A DNA stretch of 64,000 nucleotides from Aquarana catesbeiana. Taxonomy: Eukaryota; Chordata; Amphibia; Anura; Ranidae. The notes under the pieces were generated by a model that saw only the letters and a list, made by a program, of their open reading frames with translations, ran no database searches and was not told where the DNA came from. Positions 31,241 through 43,834 of the stretch are shown here, piece by piece. The stretch lies in the NCBI RefSeq assembly GCF_042186555.1, contig NC_133324.1, forward strand, positions 136,761,577 through 136,825,576. The letters run 5' to 3'. A program made the translations under genes and the position numbers. Every line of letters begins with the position of its first letter. Within the stretch, counting starts at the first letter, position 1.

Positions 31241-33775
31241 CCAGTTGCCGTCCGCCCTATAGCAGTTTTACTGCTACAGGGCAGCAGCTGTGCGCCGGAT
31301 CACCTGTATATATACACGTGATGCGCACTCCCTTAGTGTTCCTGAACAGGGGGAATGCAAGCCCCCCCCCCCCCCCCCCGGTCCATGATTTTTGTCCTAG
31401 ACCTGCTGATCAGTTCTGGCGAATCACAAACCAGCATGTGCCTGTGTTTATAAAACACAGGCACAGGAAATGACACCTCCTCTCGTGGAGCCCTTTTCAA
31501 TTCTAAAGAGATAACATCTACTGTGAGTAAAAGCACTACACTGACACAAAAAAAAAAAAAAGACATGGTTAGGCACATTTAACCCCATTATTGCCCCCCC
31601 CCAGTTAACCCTTTAACTGCCCTGTCACAGGTACAGTGTACAGATTTTTTAAAAAATGATCACTGTATGTGTCACGGGTGACGCCACATAGCATCAATCC
31701 CAGATAGCGTCATCTTGTCCACCACATTTACTAATGTTAACCCTTTGATTGCCAGTAGCACCATCACAGACACACTATAAACCTCCATTACTAGTATAGT
31801 GTCTGAACGGATCAAGATCTTTGATCAGATTTACAATAGTGTCCCCAAAAATGCAGCGTTAGCAGGATCAGCCCCGACACCTGCCAGCACTTGCGTTTAG
31901 CCCCTCCGCTCCCAACCAGTGCAGTGTTCATAGATCACGGTAACATCCGATACACAGTACACAAAACTGCAGCCTTAGCAAGATCAGACCTGATTTCTGC
32001 TGGCACTAGCAGGTACATTTTTTTGTATCAGTTCAAGCAGTCAGCACCTGACAGTCAGGTTCTTTTACCTGCGAGTCCCACTAGATAAATTTATTGGCCA
32101 AAATGTCCAATGAAAGATACACTAGTGAAGAGGCCTACAGGATACGGAGCATGGCAGATGAGAGCACTGGGGAGTCCTCACTGTCAGGATCAGAATACAA
32201 ACCCTGCAGAGAGCAGCGGGACCCTGACAGATAGCTCCGACAATGAGACAAGAGGTGCCTGCTAAGGTCAGACATACCCGACCCCATACCCACATTGTTG
32301 AGGTGCTACAATCGCATGATGATTCCAGTTTGCAGCAGAGTGCCAGTAATAGTGTCACACTACCTTTTGGTGAACTGGCAAGCACCAGTGGCCTAGTACA
32401 TCCTGCTCTTATACTGTACATACCAGCACTGCAGTAACACTTGGTGATGTGGAGGGTCCTATAAGTGCAGTCCTAGCTGGTACAGTGGCTAGCAAAAGTA
32501 GCATCCCGCAGCCACCAAGGATTTAAAACGCAGGCCTGTAGAGCCCCCTAGTGTCTTTCCAGATGTGCTTTCATACCCTGATTGACAGCCCACAGGTTCT
32601 GCAGCACCCGTACTTCCCCCATTCACTGTCAGAATTCAGATGGAAACAGAAAATTTTAATTTTTTTTTATTTTGTTTGAGCCATTTTTCACGGAAAATCT
32701 GTATTAATCGATTGTAGACCAAAGCAATTTATATGCCAAGCAATTTATCGGCGGAAACCCATATTCGTTCCTTGCCAAATCATTTGACTTGAAACGTATC
32801 ACGGTTTCCATTTTAAAATTTTTTTGGGCTTAACCTTCAACATGGGCATTACTAAAAACAATGAATCGCGGTCATATTGGTCCACTGAGCCAATTCATCA
32901 TATGCCCGTGTTCTCTGCTGCCATGGCCTGGCGTTTTATGCCTTTCACAAACAATGAACTGTCGTCCTCGGGGTGACCCTGGATATGATCGGCTCCTCGC
33001 AAATCACTTTTTTCCGGCCGCCTTGCATGCAATTTCTCCCTAGCAAGTGTGAAAGATATGGGGTCAAAATGTATAAGCTCTGTGAGAGGGCAACAGGCTA
33101 TACATGTGATAGCTGGACTTACGAGGGAAAAGAGAGTCACATGGATCCCCCCCGAATGCCCAGACTACATGGGGAGCAATGGCAAGATTGTTTGGGACTT
33201 GGTATCTCCCTTGGTCCATAATGGGTACCATTTATAAAGAAGCGTGCCACTTTAGGCACCTTTTGGAACTGGCACCATACGACCAAATTGCCGGGCTTCC
33301 CCCAACGGCTTGTAAAATACCCGACTTAGAAAGGGGGAGAAATTATGAATTTCTCGCAGTGAAGTGAAAGGACAAAATGGGATGTTTAAATCCTGTCTTC
33401 CATTCACGCAGACACGACAGTCCAAATCACAATGGCGTCTGGTGTGGAGAAGCCCCTCTGTGTCCACGACCTTAACATCGGAGGGGTAGACTTGAACGAT
33501 CAGATGATGAAGCCGCACTTAATTTCCCGTAAAGCCAGATGCTGGTACAAGAAAGTGTCTGTATTTATTCAGTTGGACATGTTCAAAGCTTTTATACTAT
33601 ACAAAGCGCTAGGAAGACATGGATCCTTCCTAAAATTCCAGGAAGAGATCATCGCAGCCCTTTTGTACTCAGAAGGTGCTGTGGCCCAAACTCCCAATCC
33701 AGATGCAATTAGCCGGCTGCATGAGAGGCATTTTCTGGATGGCATTCCTGGTACCCTAACCCAAAAAAGTCATGA
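31237..33775 (+). mobile_element. piggyBac-type transposon, degenerate
   Basis: TTAACCAGTTGCCGTCCGCC at 31237 would be the left end; it shares the TTAA with the preceding element. A transposase pseudogene follows. No clear right end was found; C-rich repeats replace it. A C run lies at 31363-31379. Confidence 0.6.
32103..33775 (+). pseudogene. piggyBac transposase pseudogene
   Basis: PGBD-type transposase. Starts MSNERYTSEEAYRIRSMADE and SLSGSEYKP, then fragments in changing frames: a TNLYAKQFI-like piece (about 32720), STEPIHHMPV (about 32880), PSKCERYGVKMYKLCERATG (33024-33085), ECPDYMGSNGKIVWDLVSPL (33155-33215), and GGVDLNDQMMKP with the RKARCWYKKV helix (33480-33560). Segments that would hold the first catalytic Asp (before PSKCERYG) and the second (after NGYHLY) are deleted, so it is inactive. 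Many frameshifts. Confidence 0.85.
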
Positions 33776-33824
33776 AAATGAAGAAAAAAAGAAGAAGAGA
33801 CACCCTCTTTTTTTTGTCCCTCCT

Positions 33825-34800
33825 GTCCTTGCCAACCTGGTCTCTGCCTCAAGAACTGCTTTTGTCCAGTGGCGAAGCTAGACATTCTCTCACCCAGGGC
33901 AAAGCATCAGTTCGGCGCGCCCCCCCCCTCCCCCCCTCCCATAATGGGACAAGATTAGGCACGAAAGTGAGAAACTCCCCCCCCCCCCCCTGTACACCTC
34001 TGGTCCCCCACATGCTCCTCTACTCCCTTACATGCTTCCGTTTCACCCACACCTCTGGCCCCCTCCCCCCTTCTCTGGACCCCCCGCAGGACTCACATTC
34101 TCTCCCTGTCTAGCTCTGTGCAGTATGCAGCAGGGGACAGGCTAGATAAAAGACATGATCCCAGAAGTGGATCCTTGCCAACCTGGTCTCTGCCTTAAGG
34201 ACAGGTTCTGTCCAATGGCGAAGCTAGACAGTCTTTCACCTGGGGCAAAGCATCAGTTCTGGTACCCCTCCTCCTCTATTCCCCGCCCCCCCCATGCTCC
34301 TCTGTACCCCCATGCACGCCTTTGGTCCCCCACATGCTCCTCTGGCCCCCCTTATTCTTTGGTGCCCTTCATGCTCCTCTGGTCCCCCCCTGTACGCCTC
34401 TGATCCCCCACATGCTCCTCTGTCCCCCCCCCGCTCCTCTGGTCCCCCACATGGTACCTCCTGTACGCCTCTGGTCCCCCACATGCTCCTCTGGTCCCCC
34501 CCCTTATGCCTCTGGTCCCCCACATGCTCCTCTCCTCCCCTACATGCTCCTGTTTTACCTGCTCCTCTGCCCACCCCCCCCCCCCTTCTCTGGTCTCCCC
34601 GCAGGGCTCACATTCTCTTCTCCCTGGCTAGCTGTGCAGTATACGGCAGCGGACGGGTTAGATAAAGACATGATCCTCCGCACTGAGAAGTGGATCCTTG
34701 CCAACCCGGTCTCTGCCTCAAGGATTGCTTCTGTCCAGTGGCAAAGCTAAACATTCTTTCACCCGGGGCAAAGCATCAGTTCAGCGCCCCCCCTCCCCCT
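33825..34800. repeat. C-rich tandem duplication region
   Basis: Three diverged copies of a module that begins 'cttgccaacctggtctctgcctcaag' and contains 'ccagtggcgaagctagacat' and 'gggcaaagcatcagttc' (starts about 33829, 34168 and 34691). Between them are C runs and a 'ccccacatgctcctctggtc' minisatellite (34270-34560). CAGTGGCGAAGCT is reminiscent of hAT termini. ORFs here are low-complexity artefacts. Confidence 0.75.
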
Positions 34801-35075
34801 CTCGTAACGGGACAAGTTTAGGCAGGAAAATGATTAACTCCCAAGGCTATAGCTGTTGAGTCAGCTGTTTTTCCCCTCCCCCATGCTTCTCTGGAGTAGT
34901 AGTGGAGTAGTAGTATAGGGTACAGCACGGCACAATCTAAGGCACATATTCACACATGGTCTCTGAAGATGTTAGTCAGAAAACTGGCTATCGCATTTAG
35001 AGAGACCTTAGCCTGGAAAGTTTACAAGTTACCAAAAAAAAAAAAAAAAAAAAACACACACACTTTTATTGAGTT

Positions 35076-35330
35076 AGGCTGGGTTCACACCATTGCGAAT
35101 TGGATGCGGGGTTCTCTGCATCCAATTCGCAATAGGAGATTTTTACTGGCTCTCTATGGAGCGGGTTCACTTATCTCCACTGTGGATCTGGTGCGAATTT
35201 GCACAGGAGCCCTGTGCGACTTTTGGTCCGTTTCAGCCAAAAATTTGGGCTGCAATCGAACCTGAAACTGAACCAGGACGCACTGGACCCCTTCTGAGAG
35301 TTGCATGCGGCAATAGTGTGAACCCAGCCT
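35076..35330. mobile_element. MITE with AGGCTGGGTTCACAC termini
   Basis: AGGCTGGGTTCACACCATTG at the left, GTGTGAACCCAGCCT at 35316-35330; about 255 bp. Confidence 0.8.
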
Positions 35331-36570
35331 GCATGTTCTGTTCTTACTGTTTTATTGTTAACCATGGTTTGCTTTGCAGGAACGCCATTCAGCTGCAGCA
35401 CTGATCTCTTTATTCTGACAGCCGCAGTGTTTGCTTTCAGAATACATACGTCCGTGATTGCACCACTGTAAGAGGAAAAGAACGTATATGCTGAAGGATG
35501 GGGGCCTGGGGTGGTCAGTGGGCAAATCAACCTATGCTTTGGGATATTTTTTTTTTTTTGCCAGAGATTTCTGCATCCACATAAATCAATGTGAATGGAG
35601 GAATCTGTTAGGTTCTTTTTTTTTTTTTATTTTTTTATATTCAGCCCATGGGCCGAACGAAAAAAACAAAACAAAAAAAAAAAAAAAAAAACCAAAAACA
35701 CAACCATTGCATGTATGCCAATCATTAGAAGTGGGTGGATGCAGAAGAACCTTACAATATATGCCCAACATGCTGGACCCCCCCCACAAAACATTAAACA
35801 GTGATTACATTTGTGAAATTTGTAGTAGGTGCGGTGCTGGCAGGGAGCAGAGGAGAACGACACCACCTCCATTGGTGGTAGAGACCGGGGATGCGAGACC
35901 CCTCCGCTCCCACTACAGCAAGCAGGGACAGAAGTAGAAGTCCCTGCTAGTTTGAGAGAACTACTAGTGGCAATCGACAAGACCGCTGGCTGAGGATACA
36001 GGGGGAATAGCAGCCAGCGGTCTTACAAACAGGATATCACAGGGCAGTAATGGTTTTTCAGCAAGGTCAGCAGGCTATTGCAGAGGAACTACAGAGCTCA
36101 GAAGAAGATGGGTGGCATAGTTGGTGAAGGTAGGAGATCAGCAACACGGACATGGAAAAACTTTTTTCATGGAGTTCTGCTTTAAGTCAATCTAGCCATA
36201 CAGCAATATACTCAGGTACTTTTATATCATGGTATACACAAGTTGTATTTTAATGATTTATAGATGCTCTGAATCATGTTATCCTCCTTGCCCATTCTAC
36301 CATTTATTGAATAACTGTATATCCTTGTGTGTTTTTGGATGGTTTTACACAACAAAAACTTTTTACCGTCCATCCTTCCTTTCCAGCAATACCTTCCCCT
36401 TTCCTTACCCTTGGTGCCCAGTCACCCCCTTCCTTGTCCTTATTTATCCAAAAATTGAAAGGACGAAAATAAAATAAAAAAAAACACCACCACAGCGCGA
36501 GTTAAAAAGCCCGTCCCCGGCCAGCAGTTGCAAAGTATGACCTTTCCTCTCTGTGGGAAAGCAGTGGTCT
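35331..36570. other. HEXB intron sequence with A/T runs
   Basis: T runs at 35551 and 35618 and an A run at 35676. No gene seen; frames here are short and compositionally biased. Confidence 0.5.
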
Positions 36571-36648
36571 TATTGCAGAGGCCTCTTGCTGAGTCAGAGA
36601 AAAAGCTCTTATCGCAGAGGCCTCTTGCTGAGTCAGAGAAAAAGCTCC
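36571..36648. repeat. 39-bp tandem duplication
   Basis: GCAGAGGCCTCTTGCTGAGT with flanking bases occurs twice head-to-tail with one mismatch. Confidence 0.92.
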
Positions 36649-36956
36649 TCAATAAGTTTTGCTGATTCTGGAGCTGAAAGGTCTGACTCAGTAGGCGGTG
36701 TGAGACATCATTCCTCAGAAAGCAACCCAGAGTCTCACTCTGCAGCATGCTGGAAAGAGACAGGCTTTTTCTACTTAGGCTGAGTGCTTTAGAAAGAAAT
36801 CAAACTAAAACATTAAACACCTTTTGCTTTGCTGCATCTGGAATTTATTTAGCCAATTTAAAACTGAAGAGTCATTGGGCTTTAAAGTAAAGAAAGAAAC
36901 AGGTAAAGGCAAGCACACAGCTATTCTCACATGTGAATAGTAAAAACACAACTAAC

Positions 36957-37131
36957 CATGAAAGTTTAGTGGTTCAACTTGGTAGTAGTTCCGCCAGTCC
37001 TCGCCAATACGAATGTAATCTAGGTACCAGGGAGATGAGAGGATGGCAGAAAACCCTGCAGCCGTCACTTTGTACAATTCTTCGAAATATTTATCATTCT
37101 TGTACACTTCCACGATCGTGTCTGGATCAAT
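36957..37131 (-). CDS. HEXB: HEXB internal exon with WYLDYI
   Basis: 175 bp, acceptor CCTTACAG, donor GTTAGT. Encodes IDPDTIVEVYKNDKYFEELY, KVTAAGFSAILSSPWYLDYI and RIGEDWRNYYQVEPLNFHG. The Asp in WYLD matches human HEXB Asp452 rather than HEXA Asn423, so this is the beta-type subunit; the next residue is Tyr where human beta has Leu and alpha has Arg. Phase 0 in, phase 1 out. The exon upstream (expected to end with the WQEVFD motif) is not evident in the window. Confidence 0.95.
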
Positions 37132-37189
37132 CTGTAAGGATGCAATAGATGAGTGTTTTTAAAGTGGAATTGTACCCTCTCAATGAACA

Positions 37190-37400
37190 GGAGGTTATAA
37201 CAGGGGTCATAGTACCTGTGTAGTGTGAGTATCTGAGTGTTGTCTGAGTAGTGTGTGTGGATCGTTAGTACTTGTGTAGTGTGTACTGTGTACTTGTGTA
37301 TTGCGAGTGCACGTAGGTCTGTGAGTACCTGTGTATTGTCTTGTTGTGTACCTGTGTATTGTCGTGTACCTGTGTATTGTCTTGAGTATTAGTGCCAGGA
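37190..37400. repeat. GT-rich degenerate tandem repeat
   Basis: Irregular repeats of 'acctgtgtattgtc' and 'gtgtagtgtg' immediately before a CR1 element. Confidence 0.75.
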
Positions 37401-37465
37401 AGCTAGCTGTTAGGTAATTTGGACAGGGTAAAATCCCCAAATCCTCACTAAATTTAATAGGTACG

Positions 37466-38446
37466 ATGCCCGGCGGGTGTGGAGAGGTGACTCTTTGTAC
37501 ATCTTGCCGCATATATGCGTTCCTTGATCATCCGATCGAGGGCTAATACTGCTGTGCAAAATGTAAGCACATTGTTTCCCTAGAAGCCCAGGTTCTGAAT
37601 CTGGGGAAGCAACTGTCAGCACTGAGAAGTCCCTCCATACTAAAGGTGAGCCAGGAACGTACACAGCAGGTGCCGGCAGGGGCCAGCACAGAGGCCGGTG
37701 GAGACAAAGAGGTGCAGGCACTAGCAAAGAGTAGATGGGTGACAGTTAGGAGGGGTAGAGGGGGAAGTGCCAGAGAGGCCGATCCAGGACTGGAGCATCC
37801 CAATAAGTATGCTCCATTGAGTGACATTGGTGAAACCAGTCAGGGACCAGCACTGCTGGAGATGAGGGACTCTCCTAGCTGCCAGGGGAAGAACTCCTCC
37901 AGTGAGAGTGGGGGGCAGCAAAGGGAAAGGAAAGACAGATTCTGGTGGTAGGGGACTCAATTCTTAGAAGGACAGAGAGGGCAATCTGTAACCAAGACCT
38001 GAAGCGCCGAACAGTATGTTGTCTACCGGGCGCTCGGGTTCGGCACATCACGGATCTTGTGGACAGATTACTGGGAGGGGCTGGGGAAGACCCGGCTGTC
38101 ATGGTGCACGTTGGCACCAATGACAAAGTCAGAGGCAGATGGAGTGTCCTAAAGAATGATTTTAGGGATTTAGGTGCTAAATTGGAGGAAAAGGACCTCC
38201 AAGGTAGTGTTCTCAGGAATACTACCGGTACATCGAGCCACACCAGAAAGGCAGAGGGAGATTAGGGAAGTAAACAAGTGGCTGAAGAGCTGGTGTAGTA
38301 AGGAGGGGTTTGGGTTCCTGGAGGACTGGGCCGACTTCTCAGTCGGTAACCGGTACTATAGAAGGGACGGACTGCACCTAAATGAGGAGGGTGCAGATCT
38401 GCTGGGAATGAAGATGGCCAAAAAGTTAGAGGGGTTTTTAAACTAG
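37466..38446 (+). pseudogene. CR1 ORF1 with zinc-finger and esterase domains
   Basis: ATG at 37466 (MPGGCGEVTLCTSCRIYAFL), a second Cys pair (YCCAKC) after an in-frame TAA at 37544, a coiled basic linker, then an SGNH-esterase-like domain with VVGDSILRR (about 37944), HVGTND (38107) and the DGLHLNEEGA catalytic Asp/His block (38369-38400). The CR1 ORF1 esterase is thought to help RNP function. Frame changes near 37945 and 38175. Catalytic Ser, Asp and His are all still present. Confidence 0.82.
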
Positions 38447-38472
38447 GCGATGGGGGGGAGGGTCCAGAGACA

Positions 38473-41393
38473 GTGATAGCCAGCGCGGAAGATATTCCAG
38501 AGGGTAGTATTGGGGGCATTAGTGGTAGGTTAACCAAAGCTCAAAAACACAAGGTGAGTATAGTAGCAAGTCCTAGTTGCAATCTTGAAACACCCAATAC
38601 GAGGACAATATACGTCCGGTCTAAACTATGTGGCATGTTCACTAATGCCAAGAGCATGGCGTACAAGATGGGTGAACTAGAGATACTGTTGTACAAGGAG
38701 GATTTGGATTTTGTGGGAATTTCAGAGACCTGGTTCAACAGCTCTCATGATTGGCTGGCAAACATTCAAGGGTATACCCTATACCGCAAGGATAGAGAGG
38801 GTAAAAAAGGGGGAGGGGTATGCCTATATATCAAGAATAATGAACAAGTGAATGTGAGAGATTACATCACTGAGGGGGCTAGGGAGGAGGTGGAATCTTT
38901 ATGGGTCTAGCTCCAAAGGGATGAAACAAAGGGGAAAATAATACTGGGAGTATGCTATAGGCCCCCTAACCTGAGGGAGGAAGTGGAGACGGATCTCCTA
39001 TCACAAATTGGATTAGCAGCAAGGATGGGAAGTGTTATCATAATGGGGGATTTTAATTATCCAGACATAGACTGGGCGGAGGGAACCGCGCATTCATTTA
39101 AGGCTCGCCAGTTCCTTAATGTCTTGCAGGACAATTTTATGGGTCAGATGGTAGACGCACCAACTAGAAATAAAACATTACTAGATCTACTGATTACCAA
39201 CAATACAGACCTGATCACAGATGTGGAAATACGGGGCAATTTAGGTAACAGCGATCACAGGTCAATTAGTTTCAGTATAAATCACACAAATAGGAAACAT
39301 GAAGGGAACACAAAGACACTGAATTTCAAAAGAGCCAACTTCCCTAAACTACAAACCTTGCTAAAAGGCATAAATTGGGATAAAATATTAGGAACAAAGA
39401 ATACAGAGGAGAGATGGGTTTGCTTTAAGAGCATATTAAATAAGGGCATTAGCCAATGTATCCCATTGGGTAATAAATTTAAAAAAGAGTGAACAAACAT
39501 CCTGGATGGCTTAACTCCAATGTAAAAATGCATATAAAAGCAAAGGAGAAGGCCTTCAAAAAATACAAGGTTGAGGGATCATCCTCAGCATTCAGAATTT
39601 ATAAAGAATGCAATAAGAAATGTAAGGGTGCAATTAGGACGGCTAAGATAGAACATGAAAGACATAGCGGAGGAGAGCAAAAAAAATCCCAAGAAATTCT
39701 TTAAGTATGTAAACAGTAAAAAAGGGAGGACAGACCATATTGGCCCCATAAAGAATGAGGAAGGACATCTGGTTACAAAGGATGGGGAGATGGCAAAGGT
39801 ATTGAATTTATTCTTCTCCTCAGTCTTCACGAGTGAATTGGGGGGCTTCAGTAACCAAAACTGCACTGTTTTTCCTCATGACACAACACAGGAAGCACCT
39901 ACATGGTTAACAGAGGACGGAATTAAAATTAGACTTGAGAAACTTAACATTAATAAATCACCGGGACCAGATGGCTTGCACCCGAGGGTACTTAAGGAAC
40001 TCAGTCAGGTGATTGCCAGACCGTTGTTCCTAATTTTTAAAGACAGTCTATTGACTGGAATGGTACCAGCTGATTGGAGAAAAGCCAATGTAGCACCAAT
40101 ATTTAAAAAGGGCCCAAAAAACATCCCTGGGAATTACAGACCAGTTAGCCTAACATCAATAATATGTAAACTCTTGGAGGGGATGATAAGGGACTATATA
40201 CAAGATTTTAGTAATAAGAATGATATCATTAGCAGTAATCAGCATGGATTCATGAAGAATCGTTCTTGCCAAACCAATCTATTAACCTTCTATGAGGAGG
40301 TGAGTTGCCATCTAGATAAAGGAGGGCCCGTAGACGTGGTGTATCTGGATTTTGCAAAAGCATTTGACACAGTTCCCCATAAACGTTTACTGTACAAAAT
40401 AAGGTCTGCTGGCATGGACCATAGGGTGAGTACATGGATTGAAAACTGGCTACAAGGGCGTGTTCAGAGGGTGGTGATAAATGGGGAGTACTCAGAATGG
40501 TCAGGGGTGGGTAGTGGGGTTCCCCAGGGTTCTGTGCTGGGACCAATCCTATTTAATTTGTTCATAAACGACCTGGAGGATGGGATAAACAGTTCAATCT
40601 CTGTATTTGCAGATGATACTAAGCTAAGCAGGGCAATAACTTCTCCGCAGGATGTGGAAATCTTGCAAAAAGACCTGAACAAATTAATGGGGTGGGCGAC
40701 TACATGGCAAATGAGGTTCAATGTAAAAAAATGTAAAATAATGCATTTGGGTGGCAAAAATATGAATGCAATCTATACACTGGGGGGGAGAACCTCTGGG
40801 GGAATCTAGGATGGAAAAAGGACCTGGGGGTCCTAGTAGATGATAGGCTCAGCAATGGCATGCAATGCCAAGCTGCTGCTAATAAAGCAAACAGAATATT
40901 GGCATGCATTAAAAGGGGGATCAACTCCAGAGATAAAACGATAATTCTCCCGCTCTACAAGACTCTGGTCCGGCCGCACCTGGAGTATGCTGTCCATTTC
41001 TGGGCACCAGTCCTCAGGAGGAACGTACTGGAAATGGAGCGAGTACAAAGAAGGGCAACAAAGCTAATAAAGGGTTTGGAGGATCTTAGTTACGAGGAAA
41101 GGTTGCGAGCACTGAACTTATTCTCTCTGGAGAAGAGACGCTTGAGAGGGGATATGATTTCAATTTACAAATACTGTACTGGTGACCCCACAATAGGGAT
41201 AAAACTTTTTCGCAGAAGAGAGTTTAATAAGACTCGTGGCCACTCATTACAATTAGAAGAAAAGAGGTTTAACCTTAAACTACGTAGAGGGTTCTTTACT
41301 GTAAGAGCGGCAAGGATGTGGAATTCCCTTCCACAGGCGGTGGTCTCAGCGGGGAGCATTGATAGCTTCAAGAAACTATTAGATAATCACTGA
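38473..41393 (+). pseudogene. CR1 ORF2: endonuclease and reverse transcriptase
   Basis: Apurinic-like endonuclease: MFTNAKSMAYKMGELEILL, DFVGISETW (38704-38730), MGDFNYPDIDW (about 39042) and SDHRSI (39253). Stop TAG at 38908. Then RT: SPGPDGLHPRVLKEL (39960), NYRPVSLTSI, YLDFAKAFDTVPHKR (40343), SGVPQGSVLGPILFN (40513), FADDTKL (40607), and the C-terminal RPHLEYAVHFWAP and RRATKLIKGLEDLSYEERL. Frameshifts near 39485, 39650 and at the G7 run near 40785. All catalytic motifs are intact. Confidence 0.9.
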
Positions 41394-41519
41394 ATGACCG
41401 CAACATACAGGGATATGTAATGTAATACTGACACATAATCACACACATAGGTTGGACTTGATGGACTTGTGTCTTTTTTCAACCTCACCTACTATGTAAC
41501 TATGTAACATTGACTATTT

Positions 41520-41900
41520 TCATTCCTTCTATTGCTAGCATTAGTAAATAGTGGGAAAGTATATCATATCATATCTGCTCGTTTTAGACTTTTTTTTTTA
41601 TATTTCTTCAGTTACTTCCTGGTTTTCAGGCCTAGGCAAATTATGTCATACATCCCAGAAGTCTTCAGTATGGCCAAGCGCAGTCTCCCACAGCTAAGCA
41701 CACCCTCGCCTGCATGCATGCCTGAGCTAAGGGAAGGTGGATTCCAGGAAGTAAATGCTACATGAATCATCTGCCCTTAATCAAGATAGCCACAGCCAGA
41801 AATTGCCCCAGCTAGGGGGCATTTTTTAAAGTGATTTTTCAACAAAATAAAGCATAGAGACATTGATGAATGGATGTATGAGTTTGCTTGAATATTAAAA
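41520..41900. other. HEXB intron sequence, nothing recognised
   Basis: Short stretch between two oppositely oriented CR1 elements; no gene. Confidence 0.5.
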
Positions 41901-41907
41901 ATGAAAT

Positions 41908-43463
41908 AGTTACATAGTTACATAGTTAGTCAGGTTGAAAAAAGACACAAGTCCATCCAGTCCAACCATAAAAAAAAACAAAAAAAAAAACAAAAAAAAA
42001 ACAAAAAAAACAATATACCCAATACTATACCCACAGTTGATCCAGAGGAAGGCAAAAAACCCCAGCAGAGCATGCTCCAATTTGCTACAGCAGGGGAAAA
42101 AATTCCTTCCTGATCCCAGAGAGGCAATCGGATTATCCCTGGATCAACTTTACCTATAAATGTCAGTACCCAGTTATATTATGTACATTTAGGAAAGTAT
42201 CCAGGCCTTTCTTAAAGCAATCTACTGAGCTGGCCAGAACCACCTCTGGAGGGAGTCTATTCCACATTTTCACAGCTCTTACTGTGAAGAAACCTTTCCG
42301 TATTTGGAGATGAAATCTCTTTTCCTCCAGTCGTAAAGAGTGCCCCCTTGTCCTCTGTGTTGACCGTAAAGTGAATAACTCAACACCAAGTTCACTATAT
42401 GGACCCCTTATATATTTAAACATGTTGATCATATCCCCCCTTATTCTCCTCTTCTCAAGAGTGAACAAATTCAGTTCCTCTAATCTTTCCTCATAGCTGA
42501 GCTCCCCCATGCCTCTTATCAGTTTGGTTGCCCTTCTCTGCACTTTCTCCAGTTCCCCGATATCCTTTTTGAGAACTGGTGCCCAAAACTGAACGGCATA
42601 TTCCAGATGAGGTCTTACTAATGATTTGAACAGGGGCAAAATGATATGATATCTCTCTCTCTGGAGTCCATACCTCTCTTAATACAAGAAAGAACTTTGC
42701 TCGCTTTGGAAACCGCAGCTTGGCATTGCATGCTATTATTGAGCTTATGATCTACCAAAACCCCCAGATCCTTCTCCACTACGGATTCCCCCAGTTGTAC
42801 TCCCCCTAGAATGTATGATGCATGCATATTCTTAGCCCCCAAGTGCATAACTTTACATTTCTCAACATTAAACCTCATCTGCCACATAGTCGCCCAATTA
42901 GACAGTGCATTGAGGTCGGCTTGTAAATTGGAGACATCCTGTAAGGACGTTATTCCACTGCATAGCTTGGTGTCATCTGCAAAGACAGAAATGTTACTTT
43001 TGATCCCAGACCCAATATCATTTATAAAGATATTAAAGAGTAAGGGTCCCAGCACTGAACCTTGGGGTACACCACTGATAACCTTAGACCATTCAGAGTA
43101 AGAATCATTAACCACTACTCTCTGAATTCTGTCTTTTAGCCAGTTTTCTATCCATTTACAAACTGATATTTCCAACCCTGTAGACTTTAGCTTACACATG
43201 AGCCGTGTGTGCGGAACTGTATCGAACGCTTTTGCAAAATCCAAGTAAACCACGTCCACAGCCACCCCTCTGTCCAAGGTTTTACTTACCTCTTCATAAA
43301 AAGAAATCAGGTTTGTCTGACAACTTCTGTCTTTCATGAATCCATGCTGTCTGTTGCTTAAAATGTTTTTTTCCAGCAAGAACTCGTCTATGTGGTCTTT
43401 TATTAAACGCTCCAGTATCTTCCCGACTATAGAAGTTAAACTAACAGGTCTATAGTTACTTGG
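41908..43463 (-). mobile_element. CR1 LINE, 5'-truncated (second subfamily)
   Basis: Minus-strand RT from NILSNRQHGFMKDRSCQTNL through FADDTKL to the ORF2 stop at 42163, then a 3' UTR ending in 'aactatgtaactatgtaac'. One frameshift near 42630. It differs from the 37-kb copy in sequence (ENWLKDRIQRVVVNDSYSEW) and is the same subfamily as 55370-57186. 5' truncation is typical of LINE insertion. Confidence 0.9.
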
Positions 43464-43469
43464 TAAAGA

Positions 43470-43834
43470 CTAAATAAAATAGAATTTTTGGTTGGTGGTG
43501 CCCAGATGGAGTGTAGTTCCACCATTAAACCCCAGCTAATGACACATCACCTTTTGTGTGTTTTGCTCAGCTGGCGACCAGCTTCAAAGTGAAAGTGATG
43601 CGGCAGCTCCATATGATGAAGCCCTTTCCTGGCCAGTACAGCCAGGAGACACATCTAACCAAGCTGATCTGTGCTTGGTTGGATGGTGTGAAGGGCAGGG
43701 GAGAGATTGGGGCCTATTAGACCCCTAATGTCTCCATAAAAAGAGTACCTGTCACCTGCCCAATGCAATTACATAAAAGCAATCACGTAAAAAAAAAAAT
43801 AAATAAATAAAAAAAAACAAACAAAAAAAACAAA
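43470..43834. other. unclassified repeat-like DNA
   Basis: No coding potential; poly-A-rich end near 43790-43840. Confidence 0.4.

Larger units (their letters stand above)
37430..41516 (+). mobile_element. CR1 LINE, near full length
   Basis: About 4.1 kb with ORF1, ORF2 and the typical CR1 3' end: 'ggttggacttgatggactt' then 'actatgtaac' short repeats (to 41516). Both ORFs are broken by a few stops and frameshifts, so it is a fairly young but dead copy. In the HEXB intron, antisense to the gene. Confidence 0.9.

Noticed and set aside
33772..34750. Pro/Leu/Ser-rich ORFs
   Set aside because: Low-complexity C-rich tandem repeats.
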